Positions 45,745-54,479 are shown, counted from the stretch's first letter. The stretch: 64,000 bases of DNA from Pseudonocardia alaniniphila (GCF_022524485.1 NZ_JAKXMK010000003.1:310001-374000); one strand, 5' to 3'. Notes: generated by a model from the sequence alone, not told the origin. Numbers and translations: made by a program.

Positions 45745-46685
45745 CCACGAACCTCCCCGGCCGGGTCCCGTCGGTCGACCTCGACCGGCAACCGCCCACC
45801 ACCGGGAGGAGCCATCAGCACCGTGGCGGCCGGCTGAGCAGGCGCCGCCTCTATCTGCGCCGGTTCCTCCGCAGCAAGGGCGCGGTGGCCGGGCTGGTGA
45901 TCCTGGCCCTTCTCGTGCTGTTCGCGCTGCTCGGCGGCCTGTTCACGCCGTACTCGTACAGCGACGTCGACTTCGCGGCCCTGACGGTCCCGCCCTCGCC
46001 CGACCACATCTTCGGCACCAACAACGCCGGCAACGACACGTTCGCCCAGGCCGTGCACGGTCTGCAGCGGTCGTTGGTCATCGCGGTCTCGGTGTCGCTG
46101 CTCACCACGATCATCTCCGCGTTCGTCGGTGCCGTCGCCGCCTACTTCGGCGGCAGAACGGAGCGCGTCGTCCTCGGGATCGTGCACTTCCTGCTGGTGG
46201 TGCCCTCATTCCTGATCCTCGCCCTCGTCTCGCAGAAGGCGGGCGGCGACTGGAGGGTGCTCATCGTCGTCCTGACGGTGTTCGGCTGGATGTACAACGC
46301 ACGCGTGGTGTGGGCTCTCGCCACCTCGCTGCGCGAGCGGGAGTACGTGCTGGCGGCACGGTTCATGGGCGTCAGCCGGATCCGGATCGTCCTGCGCCAC
46401 CTGATCCCCAACATCGGGTCGTTGCTGGTGGTGACGTTCACGATCGGCGTGGTCGCCACAGTGCAGGGCGAGACGGCCCTGTCGTTCATCGGGTTCGGGG
46501 TGCAACCGCCGGACGTCTCACTGGGCACCATGCTCAACGACGGCGCCGACACCGTGTCGAGCGCGCCGTGGCTGTTCTACGTCCCGGCAGTCCTCGTCAC
46601 GCTGCTGACCGTCTCGATGGCGCTGATCGGAGACGGGCTGCGCGACGCGCTGGATCCGACGTCCCGATCCGGGGGCGGGGCGTGA
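45741..46685 (+). CDS. ABC transporter permease, DppC/OppC type (operon 2)
   Basis: A 314-residue permease. After a basic, Pro-rich N-terminus it has RFLRSKGAVAGLVILALLVLFALLGG, the outer loop DHIFGTNNAGNDTFAQAVHGLQRSL, the EAA loop EYVLAARFMGVSRIRIVLRHLIPN and [20 protein letters not shown] near the end. The start GTG overlaps the previous stop by four bases, and its stop overlaps the next start in the same way, so the operon is tightly coupled. The sequence resembles the operon 1 counterpart in its second half. Confidence 0.9.
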   Translation: MTTNLPGRVPSVDLDRQPPTTGRSHQHRGGRLSRRRLYLRRFLRSKGAVAGLVILALLVLFALLGGLFTPYSYSDVDFAALTVPPSPDHIFGTNNAGNDTFAQAVHGLQRSLVIAVSVSLLTTIISAFVGAVAAYFGGRTERVVLGIVHFLLVVPSFLILALVSQKAGGDWRVLIVVLTVFGWMYNARVVWALATSLREREYVLAARFMGVSRIRIVLRHLIPNIGSLLVVTFTIGVVATVQGETALSFIGFGVQPPDVSLGTMLNDGADTVSSAPWLFYVPAVLVTLLTVSMALIGDGLRDALDPTSRSGGGA

Positions 46686-48754
46686 CCACCGTTCCGGACA
46701 CCGATCCCGTGCTCTCGGTCCGCAACCTCGAGGTCTCGTTCCCCTCGGAGGCCGGGCGCGTGGCGGCCGTCCGGGGCGTCGACTTCGACCTGCACCCCGG
46801 CCGCACGCTGGGAATCGTCGGCGAGTCGGGCTCAGGCAAGTCGGTCACGTCGATGGCGGTGATGGGCCTGCTCCCGGACTACGCCGCGGTGTCCGGCTCC
46901 GTGACCTTCGGCGGCAAGGAGTTGCTCGGCCTCGACGACCGGCAGATGTCGGCGATCCGCGGCCGGGAACTCGCGATGATCTTCCAGGACCCTCTCGCGT
47001 CGCTGACGCCGATCTTCACCGTGGGGCGTCAGATCGTCGAGGCGTTGCAGATCCACCAGAAACTCGACCGGACCGCGGCCTCGAAACGGGCGGTCGAGCT
47101 GCTCGACCTGGTCGGCATCCCGAACGCTGCCGCCCGGGCACGCTCGTTCCCGCACGAGTTCTCGGGCGGGATGCGCCAGCGCGTGGTGATCGCGATGGCG
47201 ATCGCCAACGACCCACGGGTGCTCGTCGCCGACGAGCCGACCACAGCCCTGGACGTCACGGTGCAGGCGCAGATCCTCGACGTCCTCGCGCTCGCCAAGG
47301 CCGAGACGGGAGCGGCTCTCATCCTGATCACCCACGATCTCGGCGTCGTGGCCGGCACCGCCGACGACGTGCTGGTGATGTACGCGGGCCGTCCGGTGGA
47401 GAAGGCGCCGGTCGGTGCGCTGTTCGCCCGGCCCCGCATGCCCTACACGATCGGGCTGCTGGGGGCCGTCCCGCGGGTGGATCGCACCGAGCGACGTCCG
47501 CTGCTGCCGATCACCGGCAACCCCCCGCTCCTGGTCGACCTGCCCGAGGGCTGCCCGTTCCGGCCGCGCTGCCCGATACCGGTGGCGGAGTGCTCCGCCG
47601 AGGAACCCGTGCTGGCGCCGGTGCCGCTCGACGGAGAGCACGCCGCTGCGTGCATCCGCTCCGCCCACATCGACGACGGCCGGGTCGACGGCGTGGCGAT
47701 CTACCCCGTGCCGCCCGTGCCGGTGCCCCCATCGGCGGCGATCGCCCGCGAACGGCGCCCCGCCGTGCTCGAGCTCGACGGGCTCAGCAAGACCTTTCCC
47801 CTGCTGAAGGGCAAGTTGCTGAAGCGGCGCATCGGGTCGGTGTACGCGGTCTCTGATGTCGACCTCGACATCCGGCAGGGCGAGACGCTCGGGCTGGTCG
47901 GCGAGTCGGGCTGCGGGAAGACCACCACGCTGCTGGAGATCATGAACCTCCGTGTCCCGGAACGGGGCAGCATCCGCATCACCGGCGTCGACGTGGCGAG
48001 CCTGAAGGGCCGCAGCCAGGAACGGGCGCTACGGCGGAAGCTCCAGATGGTGTTCCAGGACCCGATGGGAGCACTCGACCCGCGGCTGACGGTCTTCGAC
48101 ATCCTGGCCGAACCGCTGCGGGCCGTGGGCGAGGCGAACCGGGAGGCGACCGAACAGCGGATCGACGAGTTGATGGCGCTGGTCGGACTCGACCCCGAAC
48201 ACAGCGACCGCTTCCCCACCGCCTTCTCCGGGGGACAGCGCCAGCGCATCGGCATCGCCCGTGCACTGGCCACCAATCCGTCGCTGGTCGTGCTGGACGA
48301 GCCGGTCTCGGCCCTGGACGTCTCCATCCAGGCCGGCGTGATCAACCTCCTGAACGTCCTCAAGGCCGAGCTCGGGCTCTCCTACCTCTTCGTCGCGCAC
48401 GACCTGTCCGTGGTGCGCCACATCTCGGACCGCGTCGCGGTGATGTACCTGGGGCGCATCGTGGAGATCGGTGCCGTCGACGTCGTGTTCGACGACCCGC
48501 GGCATCCGTACACACAGGCGCTGCTCTCGGCGATCCCGGTTCCCGACCCGCTGGTCGAGCGCACCAGGGAACGGGTGGTGCTGCGCGGCGACCTGCCCAG
48601 CCCCACCGACTCCTCGCCCGGTTGCCGGTTCGTCAGCCGATGCCCTCTGCACCCGACCCTCGACGACGGGCAACGCGCACGGTGCGCGCAAGAGACGCCC
48701 GAGCTCACGGGGAGGGACGACGTCGACCACCTGAACGCCTGCCACTTCCGCTGA
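46682..48754 (+). CDS. Fused double ABC ATPase of a peptide transporter (DppDF-like, operon 2)
   Basis: A 690-residue fusion. Domain 1 has Walker A GESGSGKS at 47-54, signature [16 protein letters not shown] and Walker [13 protein letters not shown]. Domain 2 has GESGCGKTT from 407, [16 protein letters not shown] and [11 protein letters not shown]. The Cys motifs CPFRPRCPI and CRFVSRCPL end the halves. It is a close paralogue of the operon 1 ATPase, so the two clusters likely arose by duplication of a whole operon. The GTG at 46682 overlaps the preceding stop. Confidence 0.93.
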   Translation: MTTVPDTDPVLSVRNLEVSFPSEAGRVAAVRGVDFDLHPGRTLGIVGESGSGKSVTSMAVMGLLPDYAAVSGSVTFGGKELLGLDDRQMSAIRGRELAMIFQDPLASLTPIFTVGRQIVEALQIHQKLDRTAASKRAVELLDLVGIPNAAARARSFPHEFSGGMRQRVVIAMAIANDPRVLVADEPTTALDVTVQAQILDVLALAKAETGAALILITHDLGVVAGTADDVLVMYAGRPVEKAPVGALFARPRMPYTIGLLGAVPRVDRTERRPLLPITGNPPLLVDLPEGCPFRPRCPIPVAECSAEEPVLAPVPLDGEHAAACIRSAHIDDGRVDGVAIYPVPPVPVPPSAAIARERRPAVLELDGLSKTFPLLKGKLLKRRIGSVYAVSDVDLDIRQGETLGLVGESGCGKTTTLLEIMNLRVPERGSIRITGVDVASLKGRSQERALRRKLQMVFQDPMGALDPRLTVFDILAEPLRAVGEANREATEQRIDELMALVGLDPEHSDRFPTAFSGGQRQRIGIARALATNPSLVVLDEPVSALDVSIQAGVINLLNVLKAELGLSYLFVAHDLSVVRHISDRVAVMYLGRIVEIGAVDVVFDDPRHPYTQALLSAIPVPDPLVERTRERVVLRGDLPSPTDSSPGCRFVSRCPLHPTLDDGQRARCAQETPELTGRDDVDHLNACHFR

Positions 48755-48790
48755 CGCCCCGGCACCCCCTCATCCAGGAGGAACCCGACC

Positions 48791-50467
48791 ATGCACGTCC
48801 TGAAGCGAACCGCTGCCCTCGCGGCCACCGCGGTGCTGTCGGTGACGCTGGCGGCCTGCGGCACCGCCGGGTCGACCGGTGGCGAGGTCAACGCCCAGTC
48901 CCTGGCCGGCCAGGTTGCCTACAACCCGCAGCCCTACGACAACATCAGGGACGGTGGCACGCTCACCACCTCGTTGCCGGAGATCACTCCGCAGTTCAAC
49001 ACCTGGCAGAGCGACGGCGCCACCGCCTACGGCGCGGAGGTCTGGAGCTGGTACAACCCGAACCTGATCACGTTCACCGCCGACGGACAGGCCGTCTTCG
49101 ACCCGGACTACCTCACCGACGTGAAGCAGGAGACCGTCGACGGGAACACCCGGGTCACCTACACGATCAACCCGAAGGCCGCATACAACGACGGCACGCC
49201 CATCGACTGGACGTCCTTCGACGCGGTGTGGAAGGCCTCCCGGGGCACCGATCCTGCCTACATCGTGGGCTCCACCGACGGCTACGACCGCATCCGGTCG
49301 TTGACGCCCGGCGCGAACTCGCGCCAGGTGGTGGTCACGTTCAACGGCATCAACCTGTGGTGGCAGGCCTTGTTCGGTTCCCTGCTCAACCCGGCGGCCC
49401 TGTCGCCCGCCGTGTTCAACCAGGGGTACATCAACAACCCGCACCCGGAATGGGGCGCCGGACCGTACACGGTGAGCAAGTTCGATCAGCAGAACGGCAC
49501 GATCACCTTCGAGCGCAACCCGAAATGGTGGGGCAGAAGGGGAAAGCTCGACTCGAGGATCTTCATCGCCATGGAGGACTCGGCGGCCATCAACGCCTTC
49601 AAGAACGGTCAGATCGACGCTGTGTCGGCTGACTCGAAGGACCGGCTGGCACAGGTCGCGGGACAACCGGGCACGGAGATCCGCAAGAGCGCTTCCCTGC
49701 AGATCGACTTCTTCACGCTCAACGGCACCACCCCCGTCCTCTCCGACATCCGGGTGCGAAAGGCGGTCTTCGAGGCCATCGACCGCGCGGAGATCGTCAA
49801 GGTCCAGCTCCAGGGCCTCGGCTACACGGCGGACCCTGTCGGTTCGATGAACCTGCTGCCGTTCCAGGAGGGTTACCACGACGATTTCGGCCAGGTCGTC
49901 AGGTTCGACCCCGAGCAGGCGAAGAAGGACCTCGACGCGGCTGGATGGACCGTGGGACCGGACGGCGTCCGGGTCAAGGACGGCCGGCCGCTCGAGTTCA
50001 GCTACGTCAGTACCGGCGACGACCCCATCGGGAAGGCGATCGCCGGCGCCACCGCGGCGATGATGAAGAACGTCGGCATCAAGCTGGACATCCGCCAGGT
50101 CCCGTCGAGCGACTTCTCCAAGATCATCGCCGGGAAGCAGTTCGACATGTTCTACGCCGGCGAGCAGGCGGGCAGCCCGTACGGGATCGCTTTCATCTGC
50201 CAGCTGTACTGCTCGGACACCCAGTTCATCAAGTCCGGCGTCAACGACCCCAAGAACGACGCACTGGTCCGGTCGGTGAACACCCTGCCGACGGCCCAGG
50301 AGCAGTTCGCGCGGGCCTCGGAAGCGGAGGTCGCGGCGTTCAGGACGTTCGGCGTGATGCCCGCGGTCAACCTGCCGGACATCCAAGCGGTCAAGACGGG
50401 CCTGGCCAACTACGGCCCGGGGCGCTACTTCAGCACCACCCCGGAGAACATCGGCTGGCAGAATTGA
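48791..50467 (+). CDS. Peptide-binding lipoprotein of ABC transporter (operon 2)
   Basis: A 558-residue SBP_bac_5 protein. KRTAALAATAVLSVTL runs into the lipobox LAAC with Cys23. The mature region shows KAAYNDGTPIDWTSFDAVWKA, NPKWWGRRGKLDSRI and NGTTPVLSDIRVRKAVFEAIDRAE, as in other oligopeptide-binding proteins. AGGAGGAAC precedes the ATG. Its TGA is at 50465-50467, and an IS200/IS605-type element begins within the next few bases, so the original downstream sequence and terminator have been pushed away. Confidence 0.92.
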   Translation: MHVLKRTAALAATAVLSVTLAACGTAGSTGGEVNAQSLAGQVAYNPQPYDNIRDGGTLTTSLPEITPQFNTWQSDGATAYGAEVWSWYNPNLITFTADGQAVFDPDYLTDVKQETVDGNTRVTYTINPKAAYNDGTPIDWTSFDAVWKASRGTDPAYIVGSTDGYDRIRSLTPGANSRQVVVTFNGINLWWQALFGSLLNPAALSPAVFNQGYINNPHPEWGAGPYTVSKFDQQNGTITFERNPKWWGRRGKLDSRIFIAMEDSAAINAFKNGQIDAVSADSKDRLAQVAGQPGTEIRKSASLQIDFFTLNGTTPVLSDIRVRKAVFEAIDRAEIVKVQLQGLGYTADPVGSMNLLPFQEGYHDDFGQVVRFDPEQAKKDLDAAGWTVGPDGVRVKDGRPLEFSYVSTGDDPIGKAIAGATAAMMKNVGIKLDIRQVPSSDFSKIIAGKQFDMFYAGEQAGSPYGIAFICQLYCSDTQFIKSGVNDPKNDALVRSVNTLPTAQEQFARASEAEVAAFRTFGVMPAVNLPDIQAVKTGLANYGPGRYFSTTPENIGWQN

Positions 50468-50473
50468 CGTCCT

Positions 50474-50493
50474 CCCCGCGCTGAAGGGCGGGG
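50474..50493 (-). repeat. Right-end hairpin of the IS, likely 3' part of the TnpB guide RNA
   Basis: CCCCGC (50474-50479) and GCGGGG (50488-50493) form a stem with loop GCTGAAGG. In IS605-type elements the RNA made from the end of tnpB and the right end guides TnpB, and the sequence beyond the end is the guide. Here that would be the complement of the binding-protein gene's last bases, up to about 50468. Confidence 0.55.
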
Positions 50494-50510
50494 ATTCCGG
50501 TCTGCGGGGC

Positions 50511-51704
50511 TCATGCCGCGCTCCCGGTGGGTTCCTGGTTCACGGCCGGTTGCGGGACCGGGGTCCCGTCTGACACCAGCTCCACAGGCGTTGGTCTGTC
50601 GGCCCGTCCGGCCGCCAGGATGTTGATTGCTGCGTTGATGTCCCGGTCGTGCACAGCACCGCAGGGGCAGACCCATTCACGCACGTGCAGGGGCTTGGCC
50701 TCGCCGATGGTCCCGCACGTCGAGCATGCACGGGTGGAGGGCAACCAGCGGTCGACCTTGGCGAACGTTCGCCCGTGACGTGCCGCCTTGTACGCCAGCA
50801 TGCCGACGAACGTGGACCACCCGGCGTCGTTCACCGAGCGAGCGAGCCGTGTGCGGGCAAGGCCGGACACGGCGAGGTCTTCCACATAGACCGCTTGGTT
50901 TTCGCGGACGATCGTGGTCGACAGCTTGTGGAGCCAGTCCCTACGGGTATCCCCGACCCGGGCATGGCAGCGCGCGACCTTGCGTACCGACTTGCCGCGG
51001 TTGGCCGAACCCTTCTGACGGCGGGACAGTTCGTGCTGTGCCCGTCGCAGCTTGCGGGCCGCTTTGCGAGCGACCCGCGGGTTGTCGACCTTCCGGCCGT
51101 CGGACAGCACCGCGAAATGGGTCAACCCGAGGTCGATCCCCACTTCCCGCCCGGTCGGCGGGAGTAGCTGGTCGTCGACCTCTACCACGAACGAGGCGTG
51201 GTACCGGCCCGTGGCGTCCACGGTCACGGTCACGCTCGAGGCGTCGGCAGGCAGCTCGCGGGACCAGCGGACGGGGACGTCGCCGACGCCGGCGAGTCTT
51301 AGACAACCGGCGGGGGTCACTCGGAACCGGGCGGCCTTGCTGAACCGGATCGACTGTGCCCTGTCTCGTTTCGACCTGAACCGGGGTGTACCCAGCTTGC
51401 GTCCCTTCCGTTTCCCGGTGAGGGAGGCGAAGAAGTTCCGGTAGGCGGTGTTCGCATCGGCCAACGCCTGCTGCAGCACCACTGCGGACACCTCGGCAAG
51501 CCATGCCCGCTCGGGGGTTTTCTTCGCCGCGGTCAACGCCTTCGACAGGCTCGCGTCGGACGGGTACGGATCCCCCGCCAGATGCGCAGCTCGGCGTGTC
51601 GCGACGGCGTCGTTGAACACCACTCGTGCGCACCCGAATGCCTTCGCGAGGGCGATCCGCTGACCCGGTGTGGGGTCAAGGCGGTAGGCGTACCGGAGCC
51701 GCAC
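50511..51704 (-). CDS. tnpB: TnpB, RNA-guided endonuclease of the IS200/IS605 element
   Basis: A 397-residue protein. The RuvC-like catalytic acids are D191 in GIDLGLTHFAVL, E275 in VYVEDLAVSGL and D355 in HDRDINAAINIL. A zinc finger lies between the last two, with C327/C330 in CSTC and C346/C348 in CPCG. The N-terminal part (LDPTPGQRIALAKAFGCARVVFN) is the OrfB helix-turn-helix region. All essential residues are present, so it is probably active. The GTG at 51702-51704 starts VRLRYAYRLD; the longer upstream frame overlaps tnpA and is not used. Confidence 0.93.
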   Translation of the reverse strand: MRLRYAYRLDPTPGQRIALAKAFGCARVVFNDAVATRRAAHLAGDPYPSDASLSKALTAAKKTPERAWLAEVSAVVLQQALADANTAYRNFFASLTGKRKGRKLGTPRFRSKRDRAQSIRFSKAARFRVTPAGCLRLAGVGDVPVRWSRELPADASSVTVTVDATGRYHASFVVEVDDQLLPPTGREVGIDLGLTHFAVLSDGRKVDNPRVARKAARKLRRAQHELSRRQKGSANRGKSVRKVARCHARVGDTRRDWLHKLSTTIVRENQAVYVEDLAVSGLARTRLARSVNDAGWSTFVGMLAYKAARHGRTFAKVDRWLPSTRACSTCGTIGEAKPLHVREWVCPCGAVHDRDINAAINILAAGRADRPTPVELVSDGTPVPQPAVNQEPTGSAA

Positions 51705-51728
51705 CCGATCACCGTACCGTGTTGGTTT

Positions 51729-52145
51729 GTGGGCGACACGGACGACATCCGCACTGGCAGACACTGCGCTTTCGAGCTGCACGCGCACTTGGTTTTCATC
51801 ACGAAGTACCGGCACCGGGTGTTCGCTGACCAGCACCTCAAGCGGATGGAAGAGATCATGCGAGCGGTGTGCGACGACTTCGAGGTCGAGCTCGTCGAGT
51901 TCACCGGCGAGGCCAACCACGTGCACCTGCTGGTCAACTTCCCGCCCAAGGTCGCCATCTCAAAGCTGGTCAACAGCCTCAAAGGCGTCTCCTCGCGCCG
52001 GCTACGGCAAGAGTTCCCCGACCTCATTCAGCACTACTGGCGCGCCCAACGACTGTGGTCCGGGTCGTACTTCGCCGGATCTGTCGGCGGCCCCCCGTTG
52101 AGCATCATGCAGCACTACATCGAGCAGCAGCACCGTCCGGTCTAG
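51729..52145 (+). CDS. tnpA: TnpA, Y1 HUH-type transposase of the IS200/IS605 element
   Basis: A 138-residue protein. The HUH metal site is H64-V-H66 in NHVHLLV, the catalytic Tyr is Y130 in MQHYIEQQ, and HAHLVFITKYRHRVF with LWSGSYFAGSVGG are the conserved IS200 strands. It cuts and rejoins single-stranded DNA at both ends. The GTG at 51729 gives the standard length and start (VGDTDDIRTG). Complete, so the element may still be mobile. Confidence 0.93.
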   Translation: MGDTDDIRTGRHCAFELHAHLVFITKYRHRVFADQHLKRMEEIMRAVCDDFEVELVEFTGEANHVHLLVNFPPKVAISKLVNSLKGVSSRRLRQEFPDLIQHYWRAQRLWSGSYFAGSVGGPPLSIMQHYIEQQHRPV

Positions 52146-52192
52146 GGCACACTCGCCCGCTGCACGGACACCCGCGCCCGCCCTCACCACCA

Positions 52193-52202
52193 CCCTGAAG
52201 GG
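52193..52202 (-). repeat. Left-end hairpin of the IS
   Basis: CCCT-GA-AGGG at 52193-52202 sits just beyond the tnpA stop and, with the CTGAAGGGCG motif shared with the other end, marks the left end of the element. TnpA should cleave a short distance outside it, near 52215. Confidence 0.45.
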
Positions 52203-52233
52203 CGATGCACTAGCGGACATCTCGGTAGCGCCC

Positions 52234-52273
52234 CTGTGTGGATACGAGCGCGCGAGCACTCGTATCCACACAG
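52234..52273. terminator. Perfect 15-bp inverted repeat
   Basis: CTGTGTGGATACGAG (52234-52248) pairs perfectly with CTCGTATCCACACAG (52259-52273) across a ten-base loop CGCGCGAGCA. It starts seven bases after the acyl-CoA dehydrogenase stop (52281) on the minus strand and would end that operon. It may have served the binding-protein gene too before the IS inserted. Its arms are less GC-rich than the region, and the pairing is longer than usual for a terminator, so a protein-binding site is also possible. Confidence 0.6.
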
Positions 52274-52280
52274 AGGAACG

Positions 52281-53300
52281 TCAGCCGGACATCGTCAGAT
52301 CGGCGATCCGCGCGCGATGGGAGTCGGCGTCGCCGTACTGGCCAGCCAGCCGCTTGGCGCGCTTGTAGAAGAAGTGCGACTCGTGCTCCCACGTGTACCC
52401 GATACCGCCGTGGTACTGGATCATCGCTGCCGTCGATCCGATGGCGACGTCGCTCGCCTTGGCCTTCGCCACGGAGACGGCGAGCGGGGCGTCGGCCAGC
52501 CCGGTGTCCACGGCGTGGGCGGCGTACAGCACGGCGTGCTCGGCCATGGTCACGCCGATGTGCAGGTCGGCCAGCGCGTGCTTGATCGCCTGGAACGACC
52601 CGACGGGCACACCGAACTGCTCTCGTTCACGGTCGTAGGCGACCGTGCGGGAGAGTGCCTCGCGCGCGATCCCGGCCAGGTCGGCGGCCACGAGCACGGT
52701 GGCCCGCGCCGCGAGCTCGTCGAGCACCTGCGCGCTCGCCCCCGGCAACGCCTCGCCCGCGTCGGCCTCGACCGAGGCCAGCCGCACAGTGCCGTCGTAG
52801 GACCCCTGCCGAGTGGCGGATCCACCGTGGACGAGTGTGAGCCCGTCGCCGGAGCGCGCGACGACGACATCCGCGATCTCGCCGTACTCCACGGTGCGGA
52901 GCACGCCCGGCGCGGTGCCGCGCAGGGTCAGGGCTCCGACGGCGTCGCCGACGGCGAGCCGTGGCAGCCAGGCGGCTCGCTGCTCGTCCGACCCGGCCAG
53001 CCGGATCGCCTCCGCGGCGAGCACGGTGCCCCGCCACGGCCCGGGCGCCACGCCCGCGCCGAGCGCACGGGCGATCACCTGCGCCTCCACCAGCCCGAGC
53101 CCGAGGCCTTCGTGCTCCTCGGGCACGAGCACCGCCAGCCAGCCCTGCTCGGCCGCGGCCTTCCACAGTGACGCCGGGTGCCCGTCGCCGTCGGTGTCCT
53201 CGACGACGGCCCGGACGGCCTCGAGGTCGAACCGGTCGGCGAGGTAGCCGCGCACGGCGTCGCCGAACTCACGCTGGTCGTCGGTCGGTGCGAAGAACAT
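52281..53300 (-). CDS. Acyl-CoA dehydrogenase-like subunit (short partner)
   Basis: A 339-residue acyl-CoA dehydrogenase-fold protein, shorter than single-chain enzymes (about 380). FAPTDDQREFGDAVRGYL is the N-terminal helix, and the C-terminus has EQFGVPVGSFQAIKHALADLHI and IQYHGGIGYTWEHESHFFYKRAKRL. Two-subunit acyl-CoA dehydrogenases of actinomycetes (the FadE26/27 type in cholesterol side-chain degradation) pair such a chain with a longer one, and only one of them carries the catalytic Glu. It follows the long partner by nine bases. Confidence 0.87.
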   Translation of the reverse strand: MFFAPTDDQREFGDAVRGYLADRFDLEAVRAVVEDTDGDGHPASLWKAAAEQGWLAVLVPEEHEGLGLGLVEAQVIARALGAGVAPGPWRGTVLAAEAIRLAGSDEQRAAWLPRLAVGDAVGALTLRGTAPGVLRTVEYGEIADVVVARSGDGLTLVHGGSATRQGSYDGTVRLASVEADAGEALPGASAQVLDELAARATVLVAADLAGIAREALSRTVAYDREREQFGVPVGSFQAIKHALADLHIGVTMAEHAVLYAAHAVDTGLADAPLAVSVAKAKASDVAIGSTAAMIQYHGGIGYTWEHESHFFYKRAKRLAGQYGDADSHRARIADLTMSG

Positions 53301-53309
53301 GACCAGCTC

Positions 53310-54479
53310 CTATCGCGGCAGGCCGAGCACGCGCTCGGCGGTGATGTTGCGCTGCACCTGCGAGGACCCGCCCCAGATCGTGACCGATCGCGACCACATC
53401 GACTGGCCGTGGAAGGGGCGCAGGTCGAGGTCGTCGACCGAGTCGAGGGTGGCGTCCTCGCCGACGATGTCGTCGAAGACCTCCCAGAGGTCCTGAAACG
53501 TCTCGGACCACTGCAGCTTCGTCATCGACGCCTCGAACCCGAGGTCACGGCCCTGCTCCACCTGCGTCAGCACGTGCATGGCGTGCAGCCGCAGGCATTC
53601 CAGATCGACGAGGACACGGGCGAGCTTGTCGCGCACCACCGGGTCGCGGTCCCGGCCCAGCTTCTTCGCGACCTCGACGATCTCGTCGTACTGGCGGCGG
53701 AACTCCGTGTACTGGCCGATGCCGGACGCGCCGCGTTCGAAGGAGAGCAGGAGCATCGCGGTGCGCCAGCCGTCCCCGATCTCCCCGAGGCAGTCGGTGG
53801 CGGGCACACGCGCATCGGTGAAGAACACCTCGCCGAACTCGCTGGCCCCGCTCATCTGCTTCAACGGCCGGGCCTCGACGCCGGGCTGGTGCATGTCGAT
53901 CAGCAGCATCGAGATGCCGCGGTGCTTGGCGGAGCCTGCCTCCGTGCGCACCATCGTGAAGATCTTGTCGCCGTGCACGGCGTTGGTGGTCCACACCTTC
54001 TGGCCGTTGACCACGAAGTCGTCGCCGTCGCGCACGCCCTTCGTGGACAGGGCGGCGAGGTCGGATCCCGCGCCCGGCTCGGAGAAGCCCTGGCACCAGA
54101 TCACCTCGTTGCGCAGCAGCGGACCGATGATCTCCTTCTTCTGCGCGTCGGTGCCGATCGCCATCACGGTGGGGGCGAGGAACGACAGGCCGAGCGGGTT
54201 GACGGTGCGCGGGGCACGCGCCAGCACCATCTCCTCGTCGTAGATCGCCCTCATGCCGGGGGTTCCCCCGCGGCCGCCGAACTCGGTGGGCCACTCGATG
54301 CCCGCGAAACCGGCGAGCGCCTTGTCGCGCTCCCAGTCGCGACGCAGTCGGAAGCTCTCGTCGCCGTCGAGCTTGTCCCAGAACCCCGGGCGCTGCCACT
54401 CCTCCGGGATGCTCGCCCGCAGCCAGGACCGCAGCTCGCTGCGGAACGCCTCCTCCGCTGCGGTGTAGGTCAGGTCCAT
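53310..54479 (-). CDS. Acyl-CoA dehydrogenase (long partner)
   Basis: A 389-residue acyl-CoA dehydrogenase with intact FAD-binding loops: WCQGFSEPGAGSDLAALSTKG, VVNGQKVWTTNAVHGD, FTDARVPATDCLGE and IWGGSSQVQRNITAERVLGLPR at the end. The ATG at 54477-54479 is used; the upstream frame is unstructured. With the gene downstream it probably forms a heteromeric FAD enzyme that oxidises an acyl-CoA such as a steroid or terpenoid side chain. No other beta-oxidation genes are adjacent, so the substrate is open. Confidence 0.89.
   Translation of the reverse strand: MDLTYTAAEEAFRSELRSWLRASIPEEWQRPGFWDKLDGDESFRLRRDWERDKALAGFAGIEWPTEFGGRGGTPGMRAIYDEEMVLARAPRTVNPLGLSFLAPTVMAIGTDAQKKEIIGPLLRNEVIWCQGFSEPGAGSDLAALSTKGVRDGDDFVVNGQKVWTTNAVHGDKIFTMVRTEAGSAKHRGISMLLIDMHQPGVEARPLKQMSGASEFGEVFFTDARVPATDCLGEIGDGWRTAMLLLSFERGASGIGQYTEFRRQYDEIVEVAKKLGRDRDPVVRDKLARVLVDLECLRLHAMHVLTQVEQGRDLGFEASMTKLQWSETFQDLWEVFDDIVGEDATLDSVDDLDLRPFHGQSMWSRSVTIWGGSSQVQRNITAERVLGLPR

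Larger units (their letters stand above)
50468..52215. mobile_element. IS200/IS605-family insertion sequence with tnpA and tnpB
   Basis: The element carries an intact tnpB (minus) and tnpA (plus), divergent with 24 bases between the starts. Both ends hold a subterminal hairpin with the same ten-base motif CTGAAGGGCG (50481-50490 and 52195-52204): CCCCGC/GCGGGG at 50474-50493 and CCCT/AGGG at 52193-52202. There are no terminal inverted repeats, as expected for single-strand, HUH-type transposition. The tnpB-side hairpin is the right end. The exact ends are approximate to about ten bases. Inserted behind the stop of the operon 2 binding-protein gene. Confidence 0.85.
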
